A stretch of DNA of 42,403 bases from NCBI GenBank assembly GCA_016868375.1, contig VGHA01000021.1:1-42403 (forward strand), written 5' to 3'. The position numbers and the translations under genes are program-made. The first letter of the stretch is position 1. The number at the start of each line of letters is the position of its first letter. The notes under the pieces are model-generated. The model ran no database searches. It had not been told where the DNA came from and saw nothing but the letters and a program-made list of their open reading frames with translations. The stretch is from Betaproteobacteria bacterium. GTDB lineage: Bacteria; Pseudomonadota; Gammaproteobacteria; Burkholderiales; Burkholderiaceae_E. Below are positions 9,621 to 18,416 of the stretch, piece after piece.

Positions 9621-10580
9621 ATGCTTCGAATCGTGCTCGGTGCTCTGTTATCGGCCTTCTGCGTGTCCAGCGCAATCGCGCAGAGTTACCCGTCGCGTCC
9701 GGTTCGGATCGTGGTGCCGGCTTCAGCCGGAGGAACGGTCGACCTGCTTACCCGCGCGGTTGCGATCAAGCTGGCGGATCATCTGGGGCAGCCCACCGTC
9801 ATCGAAAACCGCGCCGGTGCCACCACCAGCATCGCCGAGGAATACGTGGTGCGCCAGCCCGCCGACGGCTACACGCTGATGATGTCAGGCATTACGCTCG
9901 CGACCCAGCCCTTCATGCGGGCCAACCTGCCCTACGACCCGCAGCGTGACCTGGCCATGATTTCGCTGGTGGCCGTATCGGGCAACGTGATCGTGGTGAA
10001 CCCCAGTCTGGCCGCGAAAACGGTGCCTGAACTGATCGCGCTTGCGAAATCAAGCCCCAGACCTCTCCTTTACGGAACTGCGGCATTTGGCGCAACCGGC
10101 CATCTCGCCGCTGAGATGTTCAACCTGATGGCGGGAACCAAGCTCTCGCAGGTGCCCTACAAGGGCGCTGCGCCGGCGCTGAACGATCTGATTGCCGGCC
10201 AGATTGACATGACCTTCGACAACATCCCTGCAGCGATCAACCACATCCGGTCGGGCCGAATCCGCGCCATCGCGGTCACCTCGCCCAAGCGCGACCGTCA
10301 GCTGCCCGATGTGCCGACCATCGCTGAAGCAGGCCTCCCGGGCTACGAAATCGTCGCCTGGTTCGGGCTGGTGGCGCCGGCTGGCACCCCCCCTGAGATC
10401 ATCGCCAGACTGCATGCGGACACGGTGAAGTCGCTGCAAGATCCGGGCGTGCTGGATCGCCTGGAAAAGCTTGGGTTCGAAGCGGTTGGCAACTCGCCCT
10501 CAGCGTTCGCGGCCTATGTTCGTTCGCAGGCCGATGCGCTGGGCAAAGTGATTCGAAGTGCCGGCATCAAGCCGCAATAG
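9621..10580 (+). CDS. Bug-family tripartite tricarboxylate transporter substrate-binding protein (Bug 1)
   Basis: This is a periplasmic receptor of the Bug/TctC family, which binds carboxylated ligands in a Venus-flytrap fold. An N-terminal signal peptide (hydrophobic stretch, cleavage after SSAIA) is followed by the family opening YPSRPVRIVVPASAGGTVD. The motifs VIENRAGA, QVPYKGAAPALNDLIAGQID and DVPTIAEAGLPGYE are all present. Tandem ATGs lie at 9618 and 9621. GGAG at 9610-9613 is 4 and 7 bases away respectively, so 9621 was preferred. An in-frame ATG at 9555 overlapping the aldolase stop would add a non-signal-like leader. No tctA or tctB exists in the window. The next genes are livGFHM, which lack their own receptor. 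Confidence 0.92.
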   Translation: MLRIVLGALLSAFCVSSAIAQSYPSRPVRIVVPASAGGTVDLLTRAVAIKLADHLGQPTVIENRAGATTSIAEEYVVRQPADGYTLMMSGITLATQPFMRANLPYDPQRDLAMISLVAVSGNVIVVNPSLAAKTVPELIALAKSSPRPLLYGTAAFGATGHLAAEMFNLMAGTKLSQVPYKGAAPALNDLIAGQIDMTFDNIPAAINHIRSGRIRAIAVTSPKRDRQLPDVPTIAEAGLPGYEIVAWFGLVAPAGTPPEIIARLHADTVKSLQDPGVLDRLEKLGFEAVGNSPSAFAAYVRSQADALGKVIRSAGIKPQ

Positions 10581-10648
10581 GCCTTCCTGCACGGTGATGT
10601 CGTCTGACGCCTCAGCCGCCTGACCCTGCCCCGCGAAGCCCGCTCTCA

Positions 10649-11416
10649 GTGTCATCGCTCCTGAAGCTTGACCGCCTGCGAATGCGGTTTGGCGGCGTCG
10701 TCGCGCTCGATGATGTCAGCTTCGACATTCCCTCAGGCCAGATCTGCGGCCTGCTCGGGCCAAACGGCGCAGGCAAGACCACGCTGATCAACTGCATCAG
10801 TCGCCTTCAGACGCCGCAGTCGGGCGAGATTCTGTTTGACGGACAGTCGATTTTGTCAAAGCCCCCGCATGCCTTGGCTGCACTGGGCATCACGCGCACG
10901 TTTCAAAACCTCGCCCTATTCAACTCGATGTCGGTTCACGACCATGTTCTGGCAGGAACCGATGTGCGGCACCGTGCCGGGTGGATTGCGCACGCGCTCG
11001 CATTGCCCGGGGTGAGGCGCGCCGAGCGGGCCGCACACGACCGCGCCGAGCAGCTGCTGCAATCGCTGGGACTGCACGGGTTTACCCATCGTACGGTGGG
11101 CGAACTATCGCTTGGTATGCGTCGCAGGGTCGAGCTTGGCCGCGCACTGGGCGCAGCACCACGCCTGCTGCTGCTTGATGAACCGGCAAGCGGGCTTACC
11201 ACCTCCGAGGCCGATTCGCTCGCGCAAACCATTCTGATGCTGCGTGAGCGGTATGCCACCACGGTGCTCATGATCGAACACCGGATGCGTCTGGTGAGCG
11301 CGGTATGCGATCACGTGGTCGTGCTGAACTTCGGCTGCAAGATTGCCGAGGGAACACCCGCCGAGATTCGACGTCATCCCCAGGTGGTCGATGCATGGTT
11401 GGGCGCCCGATCATGA
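10649..11416 (+). CDS. livG: Branched-chain-type ABC transporter ATPase, LivG family (first LIV cluster)
   Basis: This is one of two ATPases of a HAAT/LIV-type importer. Walker A GPNGAGKTT lies near residues 40-48, an LSLGMRRRVELGRAL signature (degenerate, as is common in LivG) near 153, Walker B LLLLDEPASGL near 175, and the switch His in MIEHRM near 212. The long insertion after the Q-loop (RTFQNLALFNSMSV) is typical of LivG. The length of 255 residues is normal. Translation begins at GTG 10649 with no clear ribosome site. The stop overlaps the livF ATG (ATGA). The imported substrate is unknown. The cluster has livG, livF, livH and livM but no livK. Confidence 0.92.
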   Translation: MSSLLKLDRLRMRFGGVVALDDVSFDIPSGQICGLLGPNGAGKTTLINCISRLQTPQSGEILFDGQSILSKPPHALAALGITRTFQNLALFNSMSVHDHVLAGTDVRHRAGWIAHALALPGVRRAERAAHDRAEQLLQSLGLHGFTHRTVGELSLGMRRRVELGRALGAAPRLLLLDEPASGLTTSEADSLAQTILMLRERYATTVLMIEHRMRLVSAVCDHVVVLNFGCKIAEGTPAEIRRHPQVVDAWLGARS

Positions 11417-12126
11417 CCCTGCTTCTGGAAGTTGAGCAGCTCTGCGCTGGCTATGGCGATATTTCGATCCTTCAAAACATCAATCTGTCGATCGGTTCGG
11501 GTCAGGTGATTGCGCTGCTGGGTGCCAACGGGGCCGGCAAAACCACCACGCTTCGCGCCCTAAGCGGCATGCTCAAGGTCAGTGGCCGGATCCGGCTGCA
11601 GGGCGCCGACATCGCCGGGCTGCCGCCCGAGCGAATCGCAGGTCTGGGCGTGGCCCATGTTCCGGAGGGGCGCGGAACTTTCTCGCATCTGACTGTCGAC
11701 GAGAATCTTCGCCTGGGCGCATGGCTGCGGCGCGACCGCGCGGGCATTGAAGCAGACCGCGAGCGCATGTTCGGGCACTTCCCGCGGCTGAAAGAACGCC
11801 TTTCTCAACAGGCAGGAACGCTGTCTGGGGGAGAGCAGCAAATGCTCGCGATCGCCCGGGCGTTGATGCTAAAGCCCCGCCTCCTGCTGCTCGACGAACC
11901 CTCATTTGGCCTGGCGCCGCGCCTGGTCGACCAGTTGTTCGATGCGCTCCACATGATCCGGCAGCAGGAACAGGTGTCGATGCTGGTGGTCGAGCAAAAT
12001 GCGCACGCTGCATTGTCCCTCGCCGACACCGCCTATCTGCTTGAGCACGGCAGCATCATTGCTTCAGGGCCCGCCACTGATTTGCGAAACGATGAGCGCG
12101 TCCAGCGCGCCTATCTGGGCGAGTGA
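11413..12126 (+). CDS. livF: Branched-chain-type ABC transporter ATPase, LivF family (first LIV cluster)
   Basis: This is the second ATPase of the LIV-type importer, 237 residues, normal for LivF. Walker A GANGAGKTTT lies near residues 38-47, the LivF-typical VPEGRGTFSHLTVDENL near 86-102, signature LSGGEQQMLAIARAL near 136, Walker B LLLLDEPSFGLAP near 158, and the switch-His position replaced as usual by VVEQNA. The start is the ATG at 11413, which overlaps the livG stop; the longer in-frame extension upstream lies inside livG and was rejected. It follows livG directly and precedes the permease genes, which fits a single transcript. Confidence 0.93.
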   Translation: MTLLLEVEQLCAGYGDISILQNINLSIGSGQVIALLGANGAGKTTTLRALSGMLKVSGRIRLQGADIAGLPPERIAGLGVAHVPEGRGTFSHLTVDENLRLGAWLRRDRAGIEADRERMFGHFPRLKERLSQQAGTLSGGEQQMLAIARALMLKPRLLLLDEPSFGLAPRLVDQLFDALHMIRQQEQVSMLVVEQNAHAALSLADTAYLLEHGSIIASGPATDLRNDERVQRAYLGE

Positions 12127-12136
12127 CTCAACCACC

Positions 12137-13009
12137 ATGGAAATTTTCCTTCATCAGTTGTTTGCAGGGGTGACCAGCGGCGCCATCTACGCAAGCTTTG
12201 CCGTGGCGCTGGTCATGGTCTGGCGCAGCACGCATCACCTGAACTTCGCGCAGGGCGAAATGGCGATGTTTTCAACCTATGTGGCGCTTGCGCTGATCGA
12301 GGCGGGGCTGGGCTACTGGAGCGCTTTCTGCCTCACGATCCTGCTCTCTTTTGTAGCCTCGATGGTTCTTGAACGAATGATCGTGGCACCGATTTCGAAG
12401 GCCCATCCCCTTGCTGCGGTGATCGTGTTCGTTGCGTTGCTGTCGATCTTTCACAGCCTGGCCTCCTGGCTTTTCACACCCGTGCTGCGTGAGTTTCCAA
12501 GCCCATTCCCAAACGGCAGCCTCGACGGGTTTCCGTACCTCAGCTGGCACGCAACAGGCGTTGTCGCGCTGATCGTGCTGGAGCTGATGGCGGTATGGCT
12601 CTTCTTTCGGAGCACCCGTTTGGGGCTCGCGATGCGCGCTGTGGCACAAAATCCCGACTCAAGCCGGCTGGTCGGTATTTCAGCGGGACGGATGCTGGCA
12701 CTCGGCTGGGGCCTGGCTGCCGCTTTGGGCGCTGTCGCCGGAATGATGATCGCGCCGATCATCTACCTTGATCCCAATATGATGGCAGGCGTACTGCTCT
12801 ACGGATTTGCGGCAGCTTTATTGGGCGGCATTGACAACCCCTGGGGTGCAGCCGCCGCCGGCCTCATCGTGGGGCTGCTGGACGCTCTGGTGGGCGCATG
12901 GCTGATCGGGCCCGAGCTCAAGCTCAGCTTTGCGCTCGCGCTCATCGTTGGCGTGCTGCTGGTGCGGCCCGCGGGGCTGTTCAGTCGGCCGACTCAGACC
13001 CGGGTTTGA
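12137..13009 (+). CDS. livH: Branched-chain-type ABC transporter permease, LivH family (first LIV cluster)
   Basis: This is an inner-membrane permease of the HAAT family with about eight hydrophobic segments in 290 residues. Family features are GVTSGAIYASFAVALVMVWR at the N-terminus, HHLNFAQGEMAMFSTYVA (the NFAxGE signature) near residues 34-51, RLGLAMRAVAQNPDSSRLVG near 160-180, and FAAALLGGIDNPWGAAAAG near 225-243. The ATG at 12137 is ten bases after the livF stop; the longer in-frame ORF starting inside livF has no membrane character at its front. It should pair with the following LivM to form the translocation pore. Confidence 0.93.
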   Translation: MEIFLHQLFAGVTSGAIYASFAVALVMVWRSTHHLNFAQGEMAMFSTYVALALIEAGLGYWSAFCLTILLSFVASMVLERMIVAPISKAHPLAAVIVFVALLSIFHSLASWLFTPVLREFPSPFPNGSLDGFPYLSWHATGVVALIVLELMAVWLFFRSTRLGLAMRAVAQNPDSSRLVGISAGRMLALGWGLAAALGAVAGMMIAPIIYLDPNMMAGVLLYGFAAALLGGIDNPWGAAAAGLIVGLLDALVGAWLIGPELKLSFALALIVGVLLVRPAGLFSRPTQTRV

Positions 13010-13018
13010 GTGATATCG

Positions 13019-13975
13019 ATGCGCACTGGCAAACCCCTCAATCTGCTGAAACCCGTGGCTGCCGGCGCAGCACTGCTGGCAGCGCTCCTGCTTCCCTGGC
13101 TGATTTCCGACTATCGCGTGTTTCAATTCACCCAGGTCTGGATTCTGGCGATCGCGATGTTGGGCCTGAATCTGCTCACCGGCTGGTGCGGGCAGGTATC
13201 GCTCGGACACGGTGCATTTTTTGCGGTGGGCGCCTACTGCAGCGCACTCCTGATGCATCACCTGGGCGTGCCCGACTGGCTCACCCTGCCTGCCTGCGCG
13301 CTCGTTTCCTATGCGGCAGGGTGGCTGTTTGGATTGCCCGCGGCACGTCTGGAAGGCCTGTATCTGGCCCTGGCCAGTTTTGCATTGGCGGTGGCGTTGC
13401 CGCAGTTGCTGAAGCACCCGCTGCTTGCGCCGCTGACGGGCGGCACGCAGGGCATCGCGCTCGATGCCGCAACGCCGCCTGCGGGCTGGCCCTTCTCGGT
13501 GGAGCACTGGCTCTATGCGCTGTCGCTGGGCTCGTTGCTCGTTGCCATGCTGATCACCCATCAGCTGGTAAAGGGACAGCCCGGGCGCGCGATGCGGGCG
13601 CTTCGCGACCATGCGGTTGCCGCATCAACGCTGGGCATCGATGCCGCAGCACTCAAGGCACGGGTGTTCGGACTCAGCGCCATGTATGCCGGCGTCGCAG
13701 GTGGACTGAGCGCAGCCACGGTCCGCTATGTAGGGCCCGACAGCTTCGACGTGTTTCTATCGATCTCGCTTTTGGTTGGCATCGTCATCGGCGGACTCGC
13801 CTCGATTCCCGGCAGCGTGCTGGGGGCGCTTTTCGTGCAGTTCGTTCCGTACACCGCCGAGCAGGTTTCGCGCGAGGCGGCGTGGGCCATCTATGGCCTG
13901 TTTCTGCTGATCGCGCTCTGGGCCATGCCAGGCGGTATTGCGGGACTGGGGCGCGGGCGGGCTCGTCAGCGCTAG
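13019..13975 (+). CDS. livM: Branched-chain-type ABC transporter permease, LivM family (first LIV cluster)
   Basis: This is the partner permease of LivH, 318 residues with about nine to ten membrane segments. Recognisable elements are LGLNLLTGWCGQVSLGHGAFFAVGAY split across residues near 47-70, the cytoplasmic loop PGRAMRALRDHAVAASTLGI near 190 (the EAA-like contact site for the ATPases), and VGIVIGGLASIPGSVLGALF near 255. Two starts are possible: GTG at 13010, immediately after the livH stop, or ATG at 13019, which has GAG eight bases upstream and was preferred. It ends 40 bases before the convergent Bug gene, with no obvious terminator between them. Confidence 0.92.
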   Translation: MRTGKPLNLLKPVAAGAALLAALLLPWLISDYRVFQFTQVWILAIAMLGLNLLTGWCGQVSLGHGAFFAVGAYCSALLMHHLGVPDWLTLPACALVSYAAGWLFGLPAARLEGLYLALASFALAVALPQLLKHPLLAPLTGGTQGIALDAATPPAGWPFSVEHWLYALSLGSLLVAMLITHQLVKGQPGRAMRALRDHAVAASTLGIDAAALKARVFGLSAMYAGVAGGLSAATVRYVGPDSFDVFLSISLLVGIVIGGLASIPGSVLGALFVQFVPYTAEQVSREAAWAIYGLFLLIALWAMPGGIAGLGRGRARQR

Positions 13976-14015
13976 CGCCAAACATGCCGCCCGGTCCGTT
14001 GACAGCAGACCTGCC

Positions 14016-15017
14016 TTACTGACTTGTGATCCCACCCTTTCGAATGATCTCGCCCCATTTCGCAATGTCGGTGGCCATCACCTTCGCCATATCCTCAGGC
14101 GACGATTCGCGCGGCTCAGCGCCCAGGTCCGAGAATCGGCTGCGAACCACCGGATCGCGAAGCGCCTGGTTGACATCGGCGTTCAGGCGGTCGACGAACG
14201 CACGCGAAACGCCGCGCGGCGCAATCAGTGCAAACCAGGCGGCTGACTCGTACGCGGGCAGGCCCGCTTCTGCGGCAGTCGGCACATTGGGAAGCGCAGG
14301 CAGGCGGTTTTTCGCAGCCACCGCAAGCGGTCGCACTTTGGCGCCCTGAATCGAGCCCAGCACATTGGGCAACAGCTGGAAACTGACCGGCACACGCCCT
14401 GAGACCAGATCGGTGACCAGGTTTCCGGTGACGCGGTAAGGCACATGCGTCATGCGGGCACCGATCAGCTGTTCGAAGAACGCGCCGGCAAGATGCTGTG
14501 AGCTTCCCGGCCCAACCGACCCGTAGCCCACATCAGGTGTTTTTTTCAGATAGTCGATCAGCTTGGCGAGCGAATCAATGGGCAGTTCGGCGCTGACCAC
14601 GACGATATTGGGCAGCGACGCCACCACCCCGATCAGCTGCAGGTCCTTCTCGGGGTCATATCCCAGATCCGCATTGAGAATCTTGTTGACCGCCAGCGGC
14701 CCCGAGGTACTGAAGCCGATCGTGAGGCCGTCTGGCTCGGCCCGCACCACGGATTGCGTGCCCACATTGCCGCCCGCCGCCGGTCGATTGAGATATACAA
14801 AGCTGCGGCCGCTGATTGCGGCGACCTTGTCGAGCACCAGGCGGCCGATGACATCGCTTGCGCTGCCGGCCGAGAACGGCACGATGACGCTGATGGGCTT
14901 GGAAGACGACGGCGCGGTCTGCGCCTGGGCCGTACCCTGGCCCAGCAGAGGCAGCACCATCGTGAGCCCGAGCGCGATCAGGGGCATTCGGAGTCGTCGT
15001 GTGTGGCTTGTGGTCAT
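14016..15017 (-). CDS. Bug-family tricarboxylate receptor (Bug 2), downstream of a Rieske oxygenase
   Basis: This is a periplasmic Bug/TctC-type receptor of 333 residues. A long signal peptide with an Arg-rich front and a hydrophobic core ends near AQAQ (residues 30-33). It is followed by PISVIVPFSAGSASDVIGR, YLNRPAAGGNVGT, MTHVPYRVTGNLVTDLVSGR and NVPTAAEAGLPAYES. The ATG at 15017 has GGAG six bases upstream on the minus strand. The oxygenase gene lies 46 bases upstream on the same strand, so the two are probably cotranscribed. The receptor may capture the aromatic or carboxylic acid that the oxygenase attacks. It has no TctAB partner in the window. Confidence 0.92.
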   Translation of the reverse strand: MTTSHTRRLRMPLIALGLTMVLPLLGQGTAQAQTAPSSSKPISVIVPFSAGSASDVIGRLVLDKVAAISGRSFVYLNRPAAGGNVGTQSVVRAEPDGLTIGFSTSGPLAVNKILNADLGYDPEKDLQLIGVVASLPNIVVVSAELPIDSLAKLIDYLKKTPDVGYGSVGPGSSQHLAGAFFEQLIGARMTHVPYRVTGNLVTDLVSGRVPVSFQLLPNVLGSIQGAKVRPLAVAAKNRLPALPNVPTAAEAGLPAYESAAWFALIAPRGVSRAFVDRLNADVNQALRDPVVRSRFSDLGAEPRESSPEDMAKVMATDIAKWGEIIRKGGITSQ

Positions 15018-15063
15018 TTCTGTCTCCTTGGTTGTTCTAGCGTGGCGCCAGGGCGCCCTTGGT

Positions 15064-16359
15064 TCAGGCCACCAGGCCGGTGGTGGATCCGAAGCGATCG
15101 CTCATCACCTGTTCGAGCGACTGACTGGCTGGCGTGTGCGCGCCACCACCACGCACCCGATAGGCCTGTGCCCGCTGCGGCGCCAGCGGCGCCTGCCCGG
15201 CTGCCAGCGCCCGCGCCTGGCCCAGCACCAGTCGGCGAAAGTGCACGATCGCAATATCGGTTGCGGTGAGATGCTCGCGGGTTCGATCAACGATGACGCC
15301 CTGGCTCTCCTGCGCCATCTGGTCCTGCTCAGCAATTCCACGAACCCCGGTAAAGGACACCGTTCGCTGCTCCTCGCGCGACAGCAGATAGTCGTTGCTG
15401 CGATTTCGAAGCGGCACATAGCCCTCGCCCAGCTCGGCGAACTGGCCGTAGCCGCCTTTGCGGTAGCGCTCGCGCTCGGCGGCCTCGATCGGTCGATCGG
15501 GGTGCCACGCATAGGTGTAGATCCAGCAACGGCTGTCGTCGATCGGCGTCCAGGTATAGCCATAGAGCGTCTCGCCGGGCATGGCTGACGGCGTGATCGA
15601 GTGCGTGGGCAGCATGAATTGCGTGAGCCGCCAGTAGTGGTCGCCTGGATCCGCATGACGTGCGCCACCGATCAGAAATCCAACCTCATGGTCGATCAGC
15701 TTGAAGCGCGGCATGGGGTCGTTGCGAAGCCAGCGCAGTCGGGCAACGTCGGCGGCGACAGCCGGGTTGTCGTCCCGCAGCTGGGCGGGCGCAGGCATGT
15801 GCAGAAAGGAAAAATGCGCGGTGTCGAGCGCCCCCTCCATCGAATGCGTCCAGTTGCACTCCACCAGGCGTTTGGTCACGAAGCGATGTGAAGCGGGCAC
15901 CGTTCCGGCCTCGAGCTGCGGCACGGAGGCAGGGCGGGCGGCCTCGGGGCCAAAATACGCCCAGACCATGTCGGCAAACTCAACGGTGGGGCAGGCTCGA
16001 ACCCGAAGCTTGCCGTGCAGTGCCGAGCCCGGGGGCACATTGGGCATTTCGATACAGGCGCCGTCGGTGTTGAACTTCCAGCCGTGATACACGCAGCGCA
16101 GCCCCCCTTCCTCGTTGCGGCCGTAAAACAGGTTGGCGCCGCGGTGCGCGCAGGCTGGGTCAAGCAGGCCGGGACGGCCCGACGAATCACGAAACAGCAC
16201 CCAGTCCTCACCCATGACCCGCACGCGGACCGGTGTGCAATCGGGCTCGGGGATCTCTTCAGAGAGCGCAACCGGATGCCAGAAGCGCCGCAGGTATTCA
16301 CCCATCAGCGTGCCGGGGCCACTTGCCACCAGCAAGGCATTGTCTTCTGCAGACAGCAT
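15064..16359 (-). CDS. Rieske non-heme iron oxygenase, phthalate 4,5-dioxygenase-like oxygenase subunit
   Basis: This is a ring-hydroxylating or demethylating oxygenase that uses electrons from a reductase to activate O2. The Rieske [2Fe-2S] ligands are C70 and H72 (CAHRG) and C89 and H92 (CVYHGWKF), with the normal 16-residue gap. The mononuclear iron site is seen in EGALDTAHFSFLH: the bridging D179, then H182 and H187. The third ligand, an Asp further on, was not pinned down. The chosen ATG at 16359 gives 431 residues, the usual length, and has AGGA eight to nine bases upstream. The in-frame extension to 17121 crosses the phnD gene and was rejected. Sequence style matches the large phthalate-4,5-dioxygenase-like group; the true substrate is unknown. 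No ferredoxin reductase gene is nearby. Confidence 0.92.
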   Translation of the reverse strand: MLSAEDNALLVASGPGTLMGEYLRRFWHPVALSEEIPEPDCTPVRVRVMGEDWVLFRDSSGRPGLLDPACAHRGANLFYGRNEEGGLRCVYHGWKFNTDGACIEMPNVPPGSALHGKLRVRACPTVEFADMVWAYFGPEAARPASVPQLEAGTVPASHRFVTKRLVECNWTHSMEGALDTAHFSFLHMPAPAQLRDDNPAVAADVARLRWLRNDPMPRFKLIDHEVGFLIGGARHADPGDHYWRLTQFMLPTHSITPSAMPGETLYGYTWTPIDDSRCWIYTYAWHPDRPIEAAERERYRKGGYGQFAELGEGYVPLRNRSNDYLLSREEQRTVSFTGVRGIAEQDQMAQESQGVIVDRTREHLTATDIAIVHFRRLVLGQARALAAGQAPLAPQRAQAYRVRGGGAHTPASQSLEQVMSDRFGSTTGLVA

Positions 16360-16617
16360 CGTTTGATTCCTGTGCTTGGCAATCGAGGAAAGGCGCCCAA
16401 CCACCCGATTCGCGCGCAACCCTGCGGCCCGAGCAGGGTGTTGAAGTCGCCTGGCCCCGATTGTCGGCGGCGCGGGCGGCCTGTCAAGCCCGGCATCAGG
16501 GATCAGCGTTTCATGCTGGTTCACGCCGAGTCTCTTATGATTGGATATTGGTTTCAACCGCTGCCTGGTGTGCACCCCCTTACTCAACCCGGCCAATCGG
16601 CCTGTGGGAGCTTGTTC

Positions 16618-17646
16618 ATGAAAAGACTCATCGCCCTGTTTGCGCTTCTCGCGGCCTGCGCAACCGCCTCCGCCCAGGACACCTGCAGTCATCGGGGGGA
16701 TCTCGACCCGCAGTACTGCGACGAAAATCGCGATCTGGTTGCTGATCCGCCCAAAGATCCGAAGCGATACAAAAATCCCAACACCCTGGTGTTTACCTAC
16801 ACGCCGGTTGAAGACCCGGCCGTCTACGAAAAAATCTTCAAACCCTTCACCGATCATCTCGCGCAGTGCACTGCAAAGAAAGTGGTCTTTTTCCAGGTGC
16901 AGTCGAATGCCGCCGAAATTGAGGCGATGCGCTCGGGTCGGCTCCACGTGGGCGGCTTTTCCACCGGCCCCACCGCCTTTGCGGTCAACATCGCGGGTGC
17001 GGTGCCCTTTGCGGTCAAGGGCTATGAGAAAGAATTTCAGGGCTATAACCTGATCGTGATCGTTCGAAAAGACACCCCGTTTCAGAAACTCGCCGATCTG
17101 AAAGGTCGCAAGCTGGCCCACACCTCGCCGTCATCCAACTCGGGCCACATGGCGCCGATGGCACTGTTCCCAGGCCAGGGACTCAATCCGGGCAAGGACT
17201 ACAACATTCTGTTTTCGGGTAAACACGACCAGTCGGTGCTGGGCGTGCGCTCGGGCGACTACGACGCCGCAGCCGTCGCCTCCGACGTGTTTCACCGCAT
17301 GGCGAACCGCGGCCAGATCAAGGAAGACGATTTCCGCGTGATCTACCGCAGCGCCAAGTTTCCCACTTCATCGTTTGCCTATGCGCACGACCTGGAACCC
17401 ACGCTGCGCGAGCGCATGCTCAAGTGTTTCTACGACTATCGATTCACCGATGACATGAAGAAGGCATTCGACGGTGCCGACCGCTTCTTCCCCGTGAGCT
17501 ATCGGAAAGACTGGGCCATCGTGCGTGAGGTGGCCGAAGCCGGCGGCGAAAAGTTCAACGGCGCAGCCTATGAGCGAGAGTCCAGGCGCGAAGAGGAAGC
17601 CCGTCGCAAGGCCGCCGAGGCGAAAGCCAAGGCTCAGGGCAAGTAA
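16618..17646 (+). CDS. phnD: PhnD-like phosphonate/phosphite-type ABC transporter substrate-binding protein
   Basis: This is a periplasmic receptor of 342 residues in the PhnD family (NMPBP-like fold). The signal peptide is residues 1-20 (cleavage after TASA), then about 30 residues with two cysteines ([12 protein letters not shown]) precede the family core beginning [16 protein letters not shown]. Motifs include [39 protein letters not shown] (ligand-binding Ser/His region) and [14 protein letters not shown]. The C-terminus is a highly charged Arg/Glu/Lys/Ala tail. GGGAG at 16606-16610 is seven bases before the ATG, which fixes the start. The phnC and two phnE genes follow directly. The N-terminal cysteine-bearing segment is not part of classical E. 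coli PhnD, so a ligand other than phosphonate is possible. Confidence 0.9.
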   Translation: MKRLIALFALLAACATASAQDTCSHRGDLDPQYCDENRDLVADPPKDPKRYKNPNTLVFTYTPVEDPAVYEKIFKPFTDHLAQCTAKKVVFFQVQSNAAEIEAMRSGRLHVGGFSTGPTAFAVNIAGAVPFAVKGYEKEFQGYNLIVIVRKDTPFQKLADLKGRKLAHTSPSSNSGHMAPMALFPGQGLNPGKDYNILFSGKHDQSVLGVRSGDYDAAAVASDVFHRMANRGQIKEDDFRVIYRSAKFPTSSFAYAHDLEPTLRERMLKCFYDYRFTDDMKKAFDGADRFFPVSYRKDWAIVREVAEAGGEKFNGAAYERESRREEEARRKAAEAKAKAQGK

Positions 17647-17651
17647 TCGTC

Positions 17652-18416
17652 TTGAGCACCGCTTCAGCGCTCGCAATACGCGGGCTCGTCAAAGCGTATC
17701 AGCCGGGTAAGCCCGTGCTTCGCGGGATCGATCTCGACATCGGTCCTGGCGGGCTTTCCGCGATCATCGGCGCCTCGGGCACCGGCAAGTCAACCCTGAT
17801 CCGCTGCATCAACCGTCTGGTTGAGCCTACCGCGGGATCCATCGTGTTCGAGGGCCGCGACCTGGTGCAGCTCGATCGCAGGCGGTTGCGCGAGGCTCGC
17901 CGCACCATCGGGATGGTGTTCCAGGAATACAACCTGGTGGAGCGCCTGTCGGTGATGGAGAACCTGCTGTGCGGTCGACTGGGCTATGTGTCGGCCTGGA
18001 ATGCGTGGTGGCGACGCTATCCGCAGGCTGATATCGACCGCGCCTTCGAACTGCTCGACATCGTTGGATTGTCGGGCTTTGAGCACCGGCGCGCGGATGG
18101 CCTGTCTGGCGGCCAGCGCCAGCGGGTGGGCATTGCCCGGGCGGTGATGCAGAACCCGCGCCTGCTGCTGGCCGATGAGCCAACCTCGTCGCTCGATCCG
18201 CGCACCTCGGTCGACATCATGCAGTTGCTCGCGAACCTTGGGCAAAGCCTGAGCGTGCCAGTCATCGTCAACATGCACGATGTCGACCTGGCGCGGCGCT
18301 TTGCGAGCCGCATCATCGGCATGGCCGACGGCGGGATCGTGTACGACGGCAGTCCCAACGACCTCAGCGATGAACAGTTGCGGGCAGTCTATGGTGGTGA
18401 AGGTTGGCTAAGCTAG
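17652..18416 (+). CDS. phnC: PhnC-like phosphonate-type ABC transporter ATPase
   Basis: This is the ATPase of the PhnCDE-type importer, 254 residues. Walker [10 protein letters not shown] lies near residues 38-46, Q-loop [19 protein letters not shown] near 93 (a PhnC hallmark), signature [14 protein letters not shown] near 152, Walker [14 protein letters not shown] near 175, and switch His in VNMHDVD near 211. The start is TTG at 17652, five bases after the phnD stop. No in-frame start exists upstream, and the next candidates would remove the first beta-strand. The 3' end overlaps phnE by 13 bases. Confidence 0.92.
   Translation: MSTASALAIRGLVKAYQPGKPVLRGIDLDIGPGGLSAIIGASGTGKSTLIRCINRLVEPTAGSIVFEGRDLVQLDRRRLREARRTIGMVFQEYNLVERLSVMENLLCGRLGYVSAWNAWWRRYPQADIDRAFELLDIVGLSGFEHRRADGLSGGQRQRVGIARAVMQNPRLLLADEPTSSLDPRTSVDIMQLLANLGQSLSVPVIVNMHDVDLARRFASRIIGMADGGIVYDGSPNDLSDEQLRAVYGGEGWLS

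Noticed and set aside
13999..14004. A perfect TTGACA -35-like hexamer on the plus strand
   Set aside because: It lies between convergent livM and Bug 2, points into the antisense of the Bug gene, and has no -10 match at the right distance.
16536..16541. TATGAT as a -10 element for phnD in the 258-base divergent gap
   Set aside because: No acceptable -35 hexamer lies 16-18 bases upstream (the sequence there is around ATGCTG), so the promoter cannot be assigned. Otherwise the gap 16360-16617 shows nothing distinctive.
15064..17121. A 685-codon version of the Rieske oxygenase extending through the divergent gap and phnD
   Set aside because: The N-terminal 254 codons have no family similarity and lie antisense to phnD. 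The ATG at 16359 has a ribosome site and gives the usual length.
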